NCBI GenBank assembly: GCA_944321005.1
Contig: CALUJT010000039.1
Location: 1 to 12,252 of the forward strand
Direction: 5' to 3'
Length of the DNA: 12,252 nucleotides
Source of the DNA: an uncultured Atopobiaceae bacterium
GTDB lineage: Bacteria; Actinomycetota; Coriobacteriia; Coriobacteriales; Atopobiaceae
Shown here: in pieces, positions 7,125-12,252 of the stretch
How positions within the stretch are numbered: the first letter of the stretch is position 1
How the letters are laid out: each line of letters starts with the position of its first letter
Notes under the pieces: model-generated
What the model saw: the letters and a program-made list of their open reading frames with translations, nothing else
What the model was told of the DNA's origin: nothing
Database searches by the model: none
Position numbers and translations under genes: made by a program

Positions 7125-8735
7125 CTACTTCTTCTTGGTGTCAAGGCGCGGGAAGAGCGCGTCGCCCTTGGTCACCTCGACGCCGCCGGCGAGGCCGCCC
7201 CAGGCGCACGCGGCCGCGAGGTCGTCCGTGCCCGCCTCGTCGCCGAGGCTCATGCGGCGCAGGACCTCTGCCGAGGTCTCGGGCATGAAGGGGGCGAGCA
7301 GGTGCGCGCAGATGCGGATGGACTCGAGCAGGCTCGTGATGATGTCCGCGAGCTCGCCCGCGCGCTCCGGGTCCTTGGCCACGGCCCAGGGCGCGGAGTC
7401 CTCGATGTAGTGGTTGGCGGCGTGCACGAGCTCCATCACCACGTCCTTGGCGCCCGCGTAGTCGAAGGCGGCCATGCGGTCGAAGTAGCGCTCGTAGATG
7501 CCCTCGGCAACGCCCCTGAGCACGCCGTCCTTCTCGGCCCAGCCGTCCGCGAGCTCGGGCGTCTTGCCGTCGAAGTACTTGGCGCTCATGTTGAGGGCGC
7601 GGCTCACGAGGTTGCCCCAGCTGTTGGCGAGGTCGGCGTTGTAGACCTGCTCCATGCGCTCGAAGGAGATGGCGGAGTCCTCGCCGTGGATGACGTCGGT
7701 CATGAAGTAGTAGCGGTAGCCCTCCACGCCCAGAAGGTCGATCACGTCCTGCGGGGCGATGGCATTGCCGCGGGACTTGGACATCTTCTCGGCCTTGCCG
7801 GTCTCGGCGTTGCGCACCGTGAGGAAGCCGTGAACGAAGACGTGCTCGGGCAGGGCCTCGCCGATGGCCATGAGCATGGCGGGCCAGAGGATGCAGTGGA
7901 AGCGGATGATGTCCTTGCCGATGAGGTGGGTCTGCGCGGGCCAGCGCAGCGCGAACTCGGCGGCGGAGGCCGGGTCGTCCAGGCTGTAGCCCACGGCGGT
8001 CATGTAGTTGAGCAGGGCATCGAACCACACGTAGGTCACGTGCGCGTCGTCAAAGGGCACCTTGATGCCCCAGTCGAAGGTGGTGCGGGAGACCGAGGTG
8101 TCCTGAAGGCCGCCCTCGACGAAGCTGCGCACCTCGTTCATGCGGAAGTCGGGCTGCACGAAGTCGGGGTGCTCGTCGTAGAGCGCGAGGAGCCGGTCCT
8201 GGAACGCGGAGAGCTTGAAGAAGTAGGACTCCTCCTGGACGCGCTCGAGGGGACGGCCGCAGTCCGGGCAGAGGTGCTCGCCCTTCGTGCCGCGCTCCTC
8301 GTCCGCCTTCTCCACCTGGGTCTCGGTGAAGTAGGTCTCCTCCGGCACGCAGTACCAGCCGTCGTAGGAGCCCTTGTAGAGGTAGCCGGACTCGAGCATG
8401 CGATCCCAGAGGTACTGGACCGCGTGGTACTGGCGCGGCTCGGTCGTGCGGATGAAGTCGTCGTTGGAGACCTCGATCTTCTGCCAGAGGTCCTTGAAGA
8501 GCGGGGCCTGGGAGTCGCACCACTCCTGCGGCGTCATGCCGTGCTGGGTGGCGGCCTCGGCGACCTTCTCGCCGTGCTCGTCCATGCCGGTCAGGAACTT
8601 GACGTCGTAGCCCGCCGCGCGACGGAAGCGCGCCTGGACGTCCGCGAGCATGGTGCAGTACGCGGTACCAAGGTGCGGGGCGGCGTTGACGTAGTAGATG
8701 GGGGTGGTGACGTAGTAGGAAGGCTTCTCTGCCAT
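7125..8735 (-). CDS. metG: Methionyl-tRNA synthetase
   Basis: A 536-residue class I aminoacyl-tRNA synthetase that charges tRNA-Met. The Rossmann domain begins with YYVTTPIYYVNAAPHLGTAY (7-26), PHLG being the HIGH-type signature. FLTGMDEHGEKVAEAA (47-62), a YVWFDALLNYM segment (235-245), the GKDIIRFHCILWPA stretch (273-286) and the KMSKSRGN loop (317-324) follow. The zinc-knuckle region has Cys129 (WYCVPEE) and CPDC at 156-159; the Cys usually present three residues after Cys129 is Glu132 here. The C-terminal part is an anticodon-binding helical bundle without the EMAPII-like tRNA-binding extension that some MetRS carry. The start is ATG 8735, with GAGGAG seven bases upstream; an in-frame ATG at 8750 overlaps that ribosome binding site and is less likely. 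It is first gene of the metG-rsmA-tatD unit. Confidence 0.96.
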   Translation of the reverse strand: MAEKPSYYVTTPIYYVNAAPHLGTAYCTMLADVQARFRRAAGYDVKFLTGMDEHGEKVAEAATQHGMTPQEWCDSQAPLFKDLWQKIEVSNDDFIRTTEPRQYHAVQYLWDRMLESGYLYKGSYDGWYCVPEETYFTETQVEKADEERGTKGEHLCPDCGRPLERVQEESYFFKLSAFQDRLLALYDEHPDFVQPDFRMNEVRSFVEGGLQDTSVSRTTFDWGIKVPFDDAHVTYVWFDALLNYMTAVGYSLDDPASAAEFALRWPAQTHLIGKDIIRFHCILWPAMLMAIGEALPEHVFVHGFLTVRNAETGKAEKMSKSRGNAIAPQDVIDLLGVEGYRYYFMTDVIHGEDSAISFERMEQVYNADLANSWGNLVSRALNMSAKYFDGKTPELADGWAEKDGVLRGVAEGIYERYFDRMAAFDYAGAKDVVMELVHAANHYIEDSAPWAVAKDPERAGELADIITSLLESIRICAHLLAPFMPETSAEVLRRMSLGDEAGTDDLAAACAWGGLAGGVEVTKGDALFPRLDTKKK

Positions 8736-8774
8736 GTGACGACTCCTCATGACGGATCTTGGCATGCGGGGTCG

Positions 8775-8780
8775 ATTGTA
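8775..8780 (-). promoter_or_regulatory. metG: Possible -10 element of the metG operon
   Basis: On the minus strand the hexamer TACAAT lies 39 bp upstream of the metG start codon, in the 109-bp gap after the PIN toxin gene. No good -35 hexamer sits 16-18 bp further upstream (the site reads CCCCGC). It is plausible as a -10 because AT-rich hexamers are scarce in this G+C-rich stretch. Confidence 0.4.
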
Positions 8781-8844
8781 CTCTTTCGCGGGTGGCGGCG
8801 GGGTGCGGGGCGAGCAGCCGGGGCGGGTGTCGAAGGACTCGGCC

Positions 8845-9264
8845 TCAGGGCAGTACCTCGAGAAGGCCGCCCGCGTCGACCTTCTCGAACGACGCCGCAA
8901 GGAACCCCGGGGCGTCCCTGGTGAGCAGGTAGTCGCACCCGGAGAGCTCTGCCGCAGACCGCAGGACGCCGTCCTCGAAATCCGGCTCGTCAGACTCGAG
9001 CGCATCGTCGACGACCGCGGCGGTAAGGTTGATGGGAACGAACATGCGCCGCAGCTCGCGAATCGCCGCGCGCGCCGCCGGCTCGTCCCCGTAGTGGCGA
9101 CAGTAGACGTAGTAGACGTCCTTGAGCGAGGACGCGAGAACGCAGCCCTCAAAGCCGTCCGCGGCGAGCAGCGCCCTAACGGCGCCGACAGCCACCTCAT
9201 GCGCCGGGCGGCTCGAGGAGATCAGGTCGATGAGGACGTTTGTGTCGATCATCACCCTATGCAT
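8845..9264 (-). CDS. PIN-domain toxin of a type II toxin-antitoxin pair
   Basis: A 139-residue single-domain PIN protein, most like the PIN_3 group. PIN toxins (VapC-like) are Mg-dependent ribonucleases that stop translation by cutting tRNA, rRNA or mRNA; the target of this one is unknown. The N-terminal strand with the first acidic ligand is VMIDTNVLIDLI (4-15, Asp7). A SSLKDVYYVYCRHYG segment (45-59) corresponds to the second acidic site. DEPDFEDGVLRSAAELSG (92-109) and DYLLTRDAPGF (111-121, Asp117) supply the C-terminal acidic cluster. The active site therefore appears intact. The start ATG 9264 is preceded by GGAGGA, and its first codons overlap the antitoxin stop codon by 8 bases (ATGCATAG), the usual coupled arrangement with antitoxin first. 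It ends 109 bp before metG. Confidence 0.88.
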   Translation of the reverse strand: MHRVMIDTNVLIDLISSSRPAHEVAVGAVRALLAADGFEGCVLASSLKDVYYVYCRHYGDEPAARAAIRELRRMFVPINLTAAVVDDALESDEPDFEDGVLRSAAELSGCDYLLTRDAPGFLAASFEKVDAGGLLEVLP

Positions 9265-9529
9265 ATCTTCCTCCGACGAGCGCTCGATCAGCCGCGCGCG
9301 AGTCATCCTCCCAGGGGATGACGGGCTGCTCGTCCACAAGGCCCAGCAGTCTCCCGAGAGCCTCCCGGCGCCGCTTTCTGTCATCGCCCATCGCGCGTAC
9401 GACGAGCGTTCCCTCCCCGACGTACTCGATCTCCACCTTGCTGCCTATGGCAAAGGCCTCGTCGCTGATGCCCGCGGGGATGAACACCGCCCGGCTGTTG
9501 CCCACCTTGGATACCGTTGCAGTTGGCAT
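9257..9529 (-). CDS. AbrB/MazE-fold antitoxin
   Basis: A 90-residue swapped-hairpin AbrB-type DNA-binding protein. Residues 1-45 (TATVSKVGNSRAVFIPAG at 3-20, KVEIEYVGEGTLVV at 31-44) fit the SpoVT/AbrB/MazE fold. The Arg-rich and acidic tail (RKRRREALGRL, PWEDDSRAADRA) would be the flexible region that wraps the toxin. Antitoxins of this kind neutralise the toxin and repress their own promoter as a complex. Start ATG 9529 has GAAGGGG upstream; the stop overlaps the toxin start. A TATAAT hexamer and a GTTATAAC palindrome lie just upstream and are the probable promoter and operator. The position between rsmI and metG equals that of abrB in Bacillus subtilis, but the PIN partner and the C-terminal tail argue for an antitoxin rather than a global transition-state regulator. 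Confidence 0.87.
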   Translation of the reverse strand: MPTATVSKVGNSRAVFIPAGISDEAFAIGSKVEIEYVGEGTLVVRAMGDDRKRRREALGRLLGLVDEQPVIPWEDDSRAADRALVGGRYA

Positions 9530-9559
9530 GGCGCCCCTTCCGTCACGCGTCTTAGTTGC

Positions 9560-9588
9560 ATTATAACCGTTATAACGTACGCAATTTG
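9560..9588 (-). promoter_or_regulatory. Toxin-antitoxin promoter with palindromic operator
   Basis: On the minus strand a perfect TATAAT (9560-9565) lies 31 bp before the antitoxin start. The 8-base palindrome GTTATAAC (9569-9576) sits between it and the weak -35 position CAAATT (9583-9588, 17-bp spacing). The sequence TTATAACC/GTTATAAC is a short tandem copy, so two antitoxin dimers could bind. Placement inside the promoter fits negative autoregulation by the antitoxin or the complex. The stretch is conspicuously AT-rich for this genome. Confidence 0.6.
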
Positions 9589-9660
9589 GGGAGGAGGAGT
9601 TCTCCTTCTGTCACTGAGCGCAATCGGGGGCCTACGTAGAGAACCGCAGGGACAGAGCGA

Positions 9661-9692
9661 GGGCTGGACAAGAGCAAACGCTCGTCCAGCCC
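9661..9692 (-). terminator. Hairpin terminator after the small secreted-protein unit
   Basis: GGGCTGGAC (9661-9669) pairs with GTCCAGCCC (9684-9692), and inside it GAGC pairs with GCTC around an AAAC loop. A further GAGCGA/TCGCTC pair (9655-9660, 9700-9705) can extend the base. It lies 23 bp after the stop codon of the 118-residue protein gene and before the toxin-antitoxin promoter. No T-run follows on the minus strand, so it may need a factor, but the stem is the strongest in the area. Confidence 0.6.
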
Positions 9693-9715
9693 CAGTCAGT
9701 CGCTCAGACAATGGA

Positions 9716-10072
9716 TTATGAAACTCTCACTAGCTCGTATGTGTCGACGCGGCTATAGGTAAAGAACACATTGCTTGTATAGATCTTTGCGTTGAGCCCC
9801 GTCTCACCGCCCGTAAAGACCATGGCAGTGTACTCATCGCTCTCCCCTGGATCATCGAAGAGGAACCCCGAGCCAATGTGATCACGATAGGTGAAACTAA
9901 AGTCAAAGAGCGGGCTATCCTTGCTAACCAAAACGTCGCGCAGCTCGATAAGCTGGTCACCGCTCGTTGAGTCGGCGGTGTGCACGTTCTTGTCATGATT
10001 GTGAACGATAAAGGACATGTCCACGCGCGCCGTGTCCGTCACCGCGTCATGAGTCTTGAACGTGATCGTCAT
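9716..10072 (-). CDS. Small hypothetical protein, probably beta-rich
   Basis: A 118-residue protein I cannot assign. It has no signal peptide or membrane segment. Alternating hydrophobic residues (MTITFKTHDAVTDTARVDMSF 1-21 region, FLFDDPGESDEYTAMVF 70-86, AKIYTSNVFFTYSRVDTYEL 95-114 region) suggest a beta-sandwich. The spacing of the FLFDDP and AMVF strands resembles DUF4352/telokin-like Ig domains of Gram-positive lipoproteins, but that is a weak inference. The ATG at 10072 is only 5 bp after the stop of the secreted repeat protein, with no recognisable ribosome binding site, so it would rely on reinitiation. The reading frame is open about 14 codons upstream of the ATG, inside the end of the preceding gene. 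The pair may be the two parts of one frameshifted secreted protein. G+C is clearly lower than in the flanking core genes. Confidence 0.55.
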   Translation of the reverse strand: MTITFKTHDAVTDTARVDMSFIVHNHDKNVHTADSTSGDQLIELRDVLVSKDSPLFDFSFTYRDHIGSGFLFDDPGESDEYTAMVFTGGETGLNAKIYTSNVFFTYSRVDTYELVRVS

Positions 10073-10077
10073 TGGAG

Positions 10078-10482
10078 TTACCCGACCACCGAAGCAATCC
10101 TCGGAACCGCCTCGCCGTCATCGGAATACCAACCCACGCCCTCGTACTTCCATCCCGCGCGAACGAGCATGTCCCGTTCGCTAGCACTCGTCGTGTAGTG
10201 ATGGTCCCCGCCAATCACGTGAGAGTTGTATAGGCGGTACACCGGAGTGTCCGACTTCTCGGGAGCTCGCCAGCCCACTCCCTCGTATCGCCAGCCCACC
10301 GATGACATCGTGTCCCGCTCAGCCGTCGCCGCCGTATAGAAGTGCTCGCCTGTGTTTGGGTTGTACAGGCGACACATGTTCATCGCCCCGACCGACTCGG
10401 CCAGTGCCGATACGGGCATCACGGCAAAAGCGAGAAGAACCGCCGAGGTTGACAGAATGGTCGCCCAGATGCATTTTCTCAT
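10078..10482 (-). CDS. Secreted protein with two YNPNTGEHFYT-type repeats
   Basis: A 134-residue exported protein. Residues 1-28 are a Sec signal peptide: MRKCIW, a hydrophobic core, and a likely ALA cleavage site before Glu29. The mature part holds two related units of about 45 residues. The first runs RLYNPNTGEHFYTAATAERD (38-57) then VGWRYEGVGWRAPEKSDTP (62-80). The second runs RLYNSHVIGGDHHYTTSASERD (83-104) then AGWKYEGVGWYSDDG (109-123). I recognise this as the DUF5648-like repeat common in cell-surface proteins of Coriobacteriia; the molecular role is not established. Repeats of this kind usually continue after the VP with another YRLYN unit, but here the protein ends VPRIASVVG, so it looks shortened. 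Start ATG 10482 has GGAAGGGG upstream. The 118-residue gene follows after 5 bp in another frame. Confidence 0.75.
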   Translation of the reverse strand: MRKCIWATILSTSAVLLAFAVMPVSALAESVGAMNMCRLYNPNTGEHFYTAATAERDTMSSVGWRYEGVGWRAPEKSDTPVYRLYNSHVIGGDHHYTTSASERDMLVRAGWKYEGVGWYSDDGEAVPRIASVVG

Positions 10483-10754
10483 AGGACCGCCCCTTCCCAT
10501 ACAGTTCCCCGATTCACACTGTGCGGCAAACGGCATAACCTTCCCCGCACCTCACAACCAGCTGCACCTCATCTTGTATCAGTAGCATTAAGTCTTTTTT
10601 GGATAGGCCGCTCACCAACATCGAGCCTGTCGAGCGGCGCCATGCAACATGTATTCGATCCCAGCCGTCACAAAGCGACGCCCTCCCAGACAGTGGATTC
10701 TCTGAATGATGTTTCGCGACTCAGGCGTGCGAGCTGCCATCCGCCATCAATCCG

Positions 10755-10817
10755 AAAAAAAGACCCGCCTGCCAGAATCCCAAGCGATTGGGCATGAAGT
10801 TTGATGCCCACAGGGTC
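10755..10817 (-). terminator. Branched terminator-like structure ending in seven T
   Basis: On the minus strand GACCC (10817-10813) can pair with GGGTC (10766-10762), directly followed by seven T (10761-10755). Inside, GGGCAT and ATGCCC form a 6-bp hairpin, with an alternative CCCAA/TTGGG hairpin using part of the same bases. It is the only clear U-tract terminator candidate in the window. It would end transcripts that read in from rsmI or from a promoter inside the gene-free region. Confidence 0.5.
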
Positions 10818-10939
10818 ACGCGGGAGCACCCGACAGGCAGAGCAGGGCCCCGCATCGTCCTTCTCGCCAGATTGGTGGGACGAGTGGGCAATAACTTTGA
10901 TTACGTTGGGGTTTTATATAAAACGTTCTGCCCAATCGC
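10784..10939. repeat. MITE-like segment with imperfect terminal inverted repeats
   Basis: GCGATTGGGCA (10784-10794) is repeated in perfect inverted form as TGCCCAATCGC (10929-10939). The similarity continues inward imperfectly to about 22 bases at each end (GCGATTGGGCATGAAGTTTGAT against GCGATTGGGCAGAACGTTTTAT, written in halves here only to show the match). A third related copy, TGGGCAATAACTTTGAT, lies inside at 10885-10901 in the same orientation as the left one, matching 14 of 17 bases. The AT-rich palindrome 10911-10924 adjoins the right end. No target-site duplication is evident. It could be a non-autonomous element, a remnant of an insertion sequence end, or a set of regulator sites. 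Confidence 0.45.
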
Positions 10940-11113
10940 AGGGAAGCTATGACAAAACAGAGCGTGCCGGCAACGCGACAGCCGCCGATTACCCATTCGC
11001 ACGTGAATTTCGCCGGCGTTGGCAGGGCCCTGGTGAGATAGGGCGGGGTCGGGCCACCCGATAGCTCGGGCGGGCACTCTTCGAGGTCCCCGGGCGAGAA
11101 GAACGACCTCCCG

Positions 11114-11995
11114 CTACTCCCCCGCGCTCGCGGCGGCGACCACCCTGTCGTAGACCTCGGCACGGGGAAGCGAGAAGGACTTGGCCAGCCGCTTGGCCAG
11201 CGCGCTCTTGGGCTCCCCGGCTGCCAGGCCCGCAGCGATCTCCTCGTCGAGCGTGCGCCCCGTTCCGGCGGCGGCCGCCCGACGCGCCTCGAGCTCGTTC
11301 GCGCCCGGGGCCGCGATCACGACCGCGCACTCGCCGCGCACCTCGCCCCGTGCGGCGACCTCGGCCGCGAGCTCGGCGGCCTCGCCGCGGACGACCTCCT
11401 CGTGCAGCTTGGTGAGCTCGCGCACGAGCGCCACGCGACGCTCCGGCATGACCTCGGCGATGCGCGCGAGGGTCTCGGCCACGCGCCGCGGGCTCTCGTA
11501 GACCACGAGCGCGCCCGGAATCGCCGCCAGCTCCTCGAGACGGGCCCGCTGCGCGCCCGGGCGCCGGGGAAGGAACCCCTCGAAGAAGAAGTGCTCGCTC
11601 GCCAGGCCGGACGCCACCAGAGCGCACGTCACGGCGCTCGGCCCCGGTACCACCTCGACGCGCAGCCCGGCGTCGAGCGCAGCGTCCACGAGGCGCTGGC
11701 CCGGGTCGCTCACGCCCGGCATGCCGGCGTCGGAGACGAAGGCCACGCGCTCCCCCGCCGCCAGGCGCTCGAGCACGCGCTCGACCTTCTCGGCCATGAC
11801 GTTCTCGTCGCAGCGCTCGAGGCGCACGTGCAGCCCAAAGGCGGACATGAGGCGCCCCGTGACCCGCGTGTCCTCGCAGAGCACAACGTCTGCCGCGGCA
11901 AGCGTGTCCAACACGCGCGGGGACGCGTCTCGGAGGTTCCCGATCGGCGTCCCCACCACGGAAAGGATTCCCGCGTTCTCGGAGGCCTCCCCCAT
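11114..11995 (-). CDS. rsmI: 16S rRNA (cytidine-1402 2'-O)-methyltransferase RsmI
   Basis: A 293-residue tetrapyrrole-methylase-fold enzyme that uses SAM to 2'-O-methylate C1402 of 16S rRNA in the P site, affecting decoding fidelity. Motifs: LSVVGTPIGNLRDASPRVL (11-29), ADVVLCEDTRVTGRLM (35-50), FVSDAGMPGVSDPGQRL (86-102), VPGPSAVTCALVASGL (116-131), FFFEGFLPRRPG (136-147), VYESPRRVAETL (165-176) and LVRELTKLHEEVVRGE (190-205). A C-terminal region (about 247-290) ends in a basic helix (SALAKRLAKSFSLPRAEVYDRV). Length is normal. The ATG at 11995 overlaps the stop of the upstream gene as TGATG, so translation is coupled. Downstream lies about 630 bp without genes. Confidence 0.95.
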   Translation of the reverse strand: MGEASENAGILSVVGTPIGNLRDASPRVLDTLAAADVVLCEDTRVTGRLMSAFGLHVRLERCDENVMAEKVERVLERLAAGERVAFVSDAGMPGVSDPGQRLVDAALDAGLRVEVVPGPSAVTCALVASGLASEHFFFEGFLPRRPGAQRARLEELAAIPGALVVYESPRRVAETLARIAEVMPERRVALVRELTKLHEEVVRGEAAELAAEVAARGEVRGECAVVIAAPGANELEARRAAAAGTGRTLDEEIAAGLAAGEPKSALAKRLAKSFSLPRAEVYDRVVAAASAGE

Positions 11996-12252
11996 CAGAC
12001 GATCATCCCGCGCTCGAAGGTGGCCATGGCCACGCGGGCGTCCCACCCGGCGAGCATCCCGCTCGTCTTCCAGGTGTTGAAGAACCACGCCGGACACTTC
12101 TCGTAGGTCCCCAGCTGCTCGGAGGTGTACACGCGCTCCAGGGCGATGCGGCCCTCGGGCGTCATCTGCGCGTCGGCGATGGGAAGGGAGGCGGACCACT
12201 TGCCCACCATGACCGGCATGCCGGAGCGCTTGGCCTCGCGCAGGTGCTTGGC
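11995..12252 (-). CDS. Probable glycoside hydrolase (GH5 exo-1,3-beta-glucanase-like), 3' end only
   Basis: The last 85 codons of a gene whose start is beyond the right edge of the window. The fragment reads GMPVMVGKWSASLP, then TPEGRIALERVYTSEQLGTY, then PAWFFNTWKTSG and LAGWDARVAMATFERGMIV. The order of a GxWS element, a W-F-x-T-W-K element and a final GWD segment followed by a GMI-type end matches the C-terminus of GH5 exo-1,3-beta-glucanases (GEWS, FWTWK). In that family the Glu of GEWS is the catalytic nucleophile; here the codon is AAG (Lys). Either this is a non-catalytic relative or my family assignment is off. No export signal can be judged because the N-terminus is missing. It is translationally coupled to rsmI through TGATG. 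Confidence 0.55.
   Translation of the reverse strand, partial: AKHLREAKRSGMPVMVGKWSASLPIADAQMTPEGRIALERVYTSEQLGTYEKCPAWFFNTWKTSGMLAGWDARVAMATFERGMIV

Larger units (their letters stand above)
10483..11113. other. Gene-free region between rsmI and secreted protein gene
   Basis: About 630 bp, less G+C-rich than the surrounding core genes. It contains the rsmI 3' untranslated part, the terminator-like structure at 10755-10817, three TGGGCA-type repeat copies (10784-10939), a perfect 14-base palindrome GTTTTATATAAAAC (10911-10924) and a GCCGCTC/GAGCGGC hairpin (10607-10638) without a T-run. A 10-base palindrome CAGGGCCCTG lies at 11023-11032. The leader of the secreted-protein gene occupies the low-coordinate end; TACAAG near 10574-10579 on the minus strand is a weak -10 candidate. 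Open frames on both strands here (87 and 115 codons) show no recognisable domain and lack convincing starts. Confidence 0.5.

Noticed and set aside
8736..9200. N-terminal extension of MetRS to 9200
   Set aside because: The upstream codons run across the toxin gene in another frame and show no similarity to MetRS; the start at 8735 has a strong ribosome binding site and places the HIGH-type motif at the usual distance.
10607..10638. GCCGCTC/GAGCGGC hairpin next to a T-run as a terminator
   Set aside because: The T-run lies before the stem on the plus strand and becomes an A-run after it on the minus strand, so it cannot act as an intrinsic terminator in either direction.
10650..10664. TTCGATCC resembling the T-loop of a tRNA
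   Set aside because: The flanking bases do not form a T-arm stem, and no acceptor, D-arm or anticodon arm can be drawn around it.
10911..10955. Minus-strand promoter using TTGTCA (10955-10950) and the TATATA in the 14-base palindrome
   Set aside because: The spacing between the two hexamers is about 30 bases, far from the usual 16-18, so they cannot form one promoter.
10816..11163. 115-codon minus-strand and 87-codon plus-strand (10801-11064) open frames in the gene-free region
   Set aside because: They overlap each other, the longer one starts inside rsmI, neither shows a known domain, and both cross the repeat and terminator structures. Open frames on both strands fit a non-coding repetitive region better.

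Overview
The window looks like chromosome of a high-G+C actinobacterium, most likely of the class Coriobacteriia (Olsenella/Atopobium/Collinsella relatives). The evidence is the strong G/C bias at third codon positions in the housekeeping genes, good Shine-Dalgarno sites, and a small secreted protein built of YNPNTGEHFYT-type repeats that I associate with that group. The placement is inference from sequence character. Every gene runs on the minus strand except one flavoprotein gene.

Read in the direction of transcription (right to left), the window begins with the 3' end of a probable glycoside hydrolase gene, coupled by a TGATG overlap to rsmI (16S rRNA C1402 2'-O-methyltransferase). About 630 bp without a convincing gene follow. 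They hold a terminator-like structure and three related copies of a TGGGCA motif arranged like the ends of a miniature mobile element. Next come lower-G+C accessory genes: a secreted repeat protein, a small probable beta-rich protein 5 bp behind it, a hairpin, and a type II toxin-antitoxin pair (AbrB/MazE-fold antitoxin, PIN toxin) with a palindromic operator-like promoter.

A core translation/RNA cluster follows: metG, rsmA/ksgA and a TatD-family hydrolase, packed with gaps of 5 and 15 bp. The same set (rsmI, abrB, metS, tatD, ksgA) lies together in Bacillus subtilis. The accessory genes therefore seem to sit inside an old conserved neighbourhood, and the AbrB-fold antitoxin lies where Bacillus has abrB.

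The left third holds a plus-strand tandem flavodoxin-fold protein with an iron-sulfur-flavoprotein-like Cys motif, divergent from a comF phosphoribosyltransferase-like gene. After it come an orphan solute-binding lipoprotein and an hpf-degV pair: a long-form ribosome hibernation factor whose stop codon overlaps the start of a DegV fatty-acid-binding protein.

I see no tRNA, rRNA, CRISPR array, complete insertion sequence or phage genes. The most unusual items are the tandem flavoprotein, the TGGGCA repeat region, the possibly split secreted gene pair, and the apparent Glu-to-Lys change at the nucleophile position of the glycoside hydrolase fragment.
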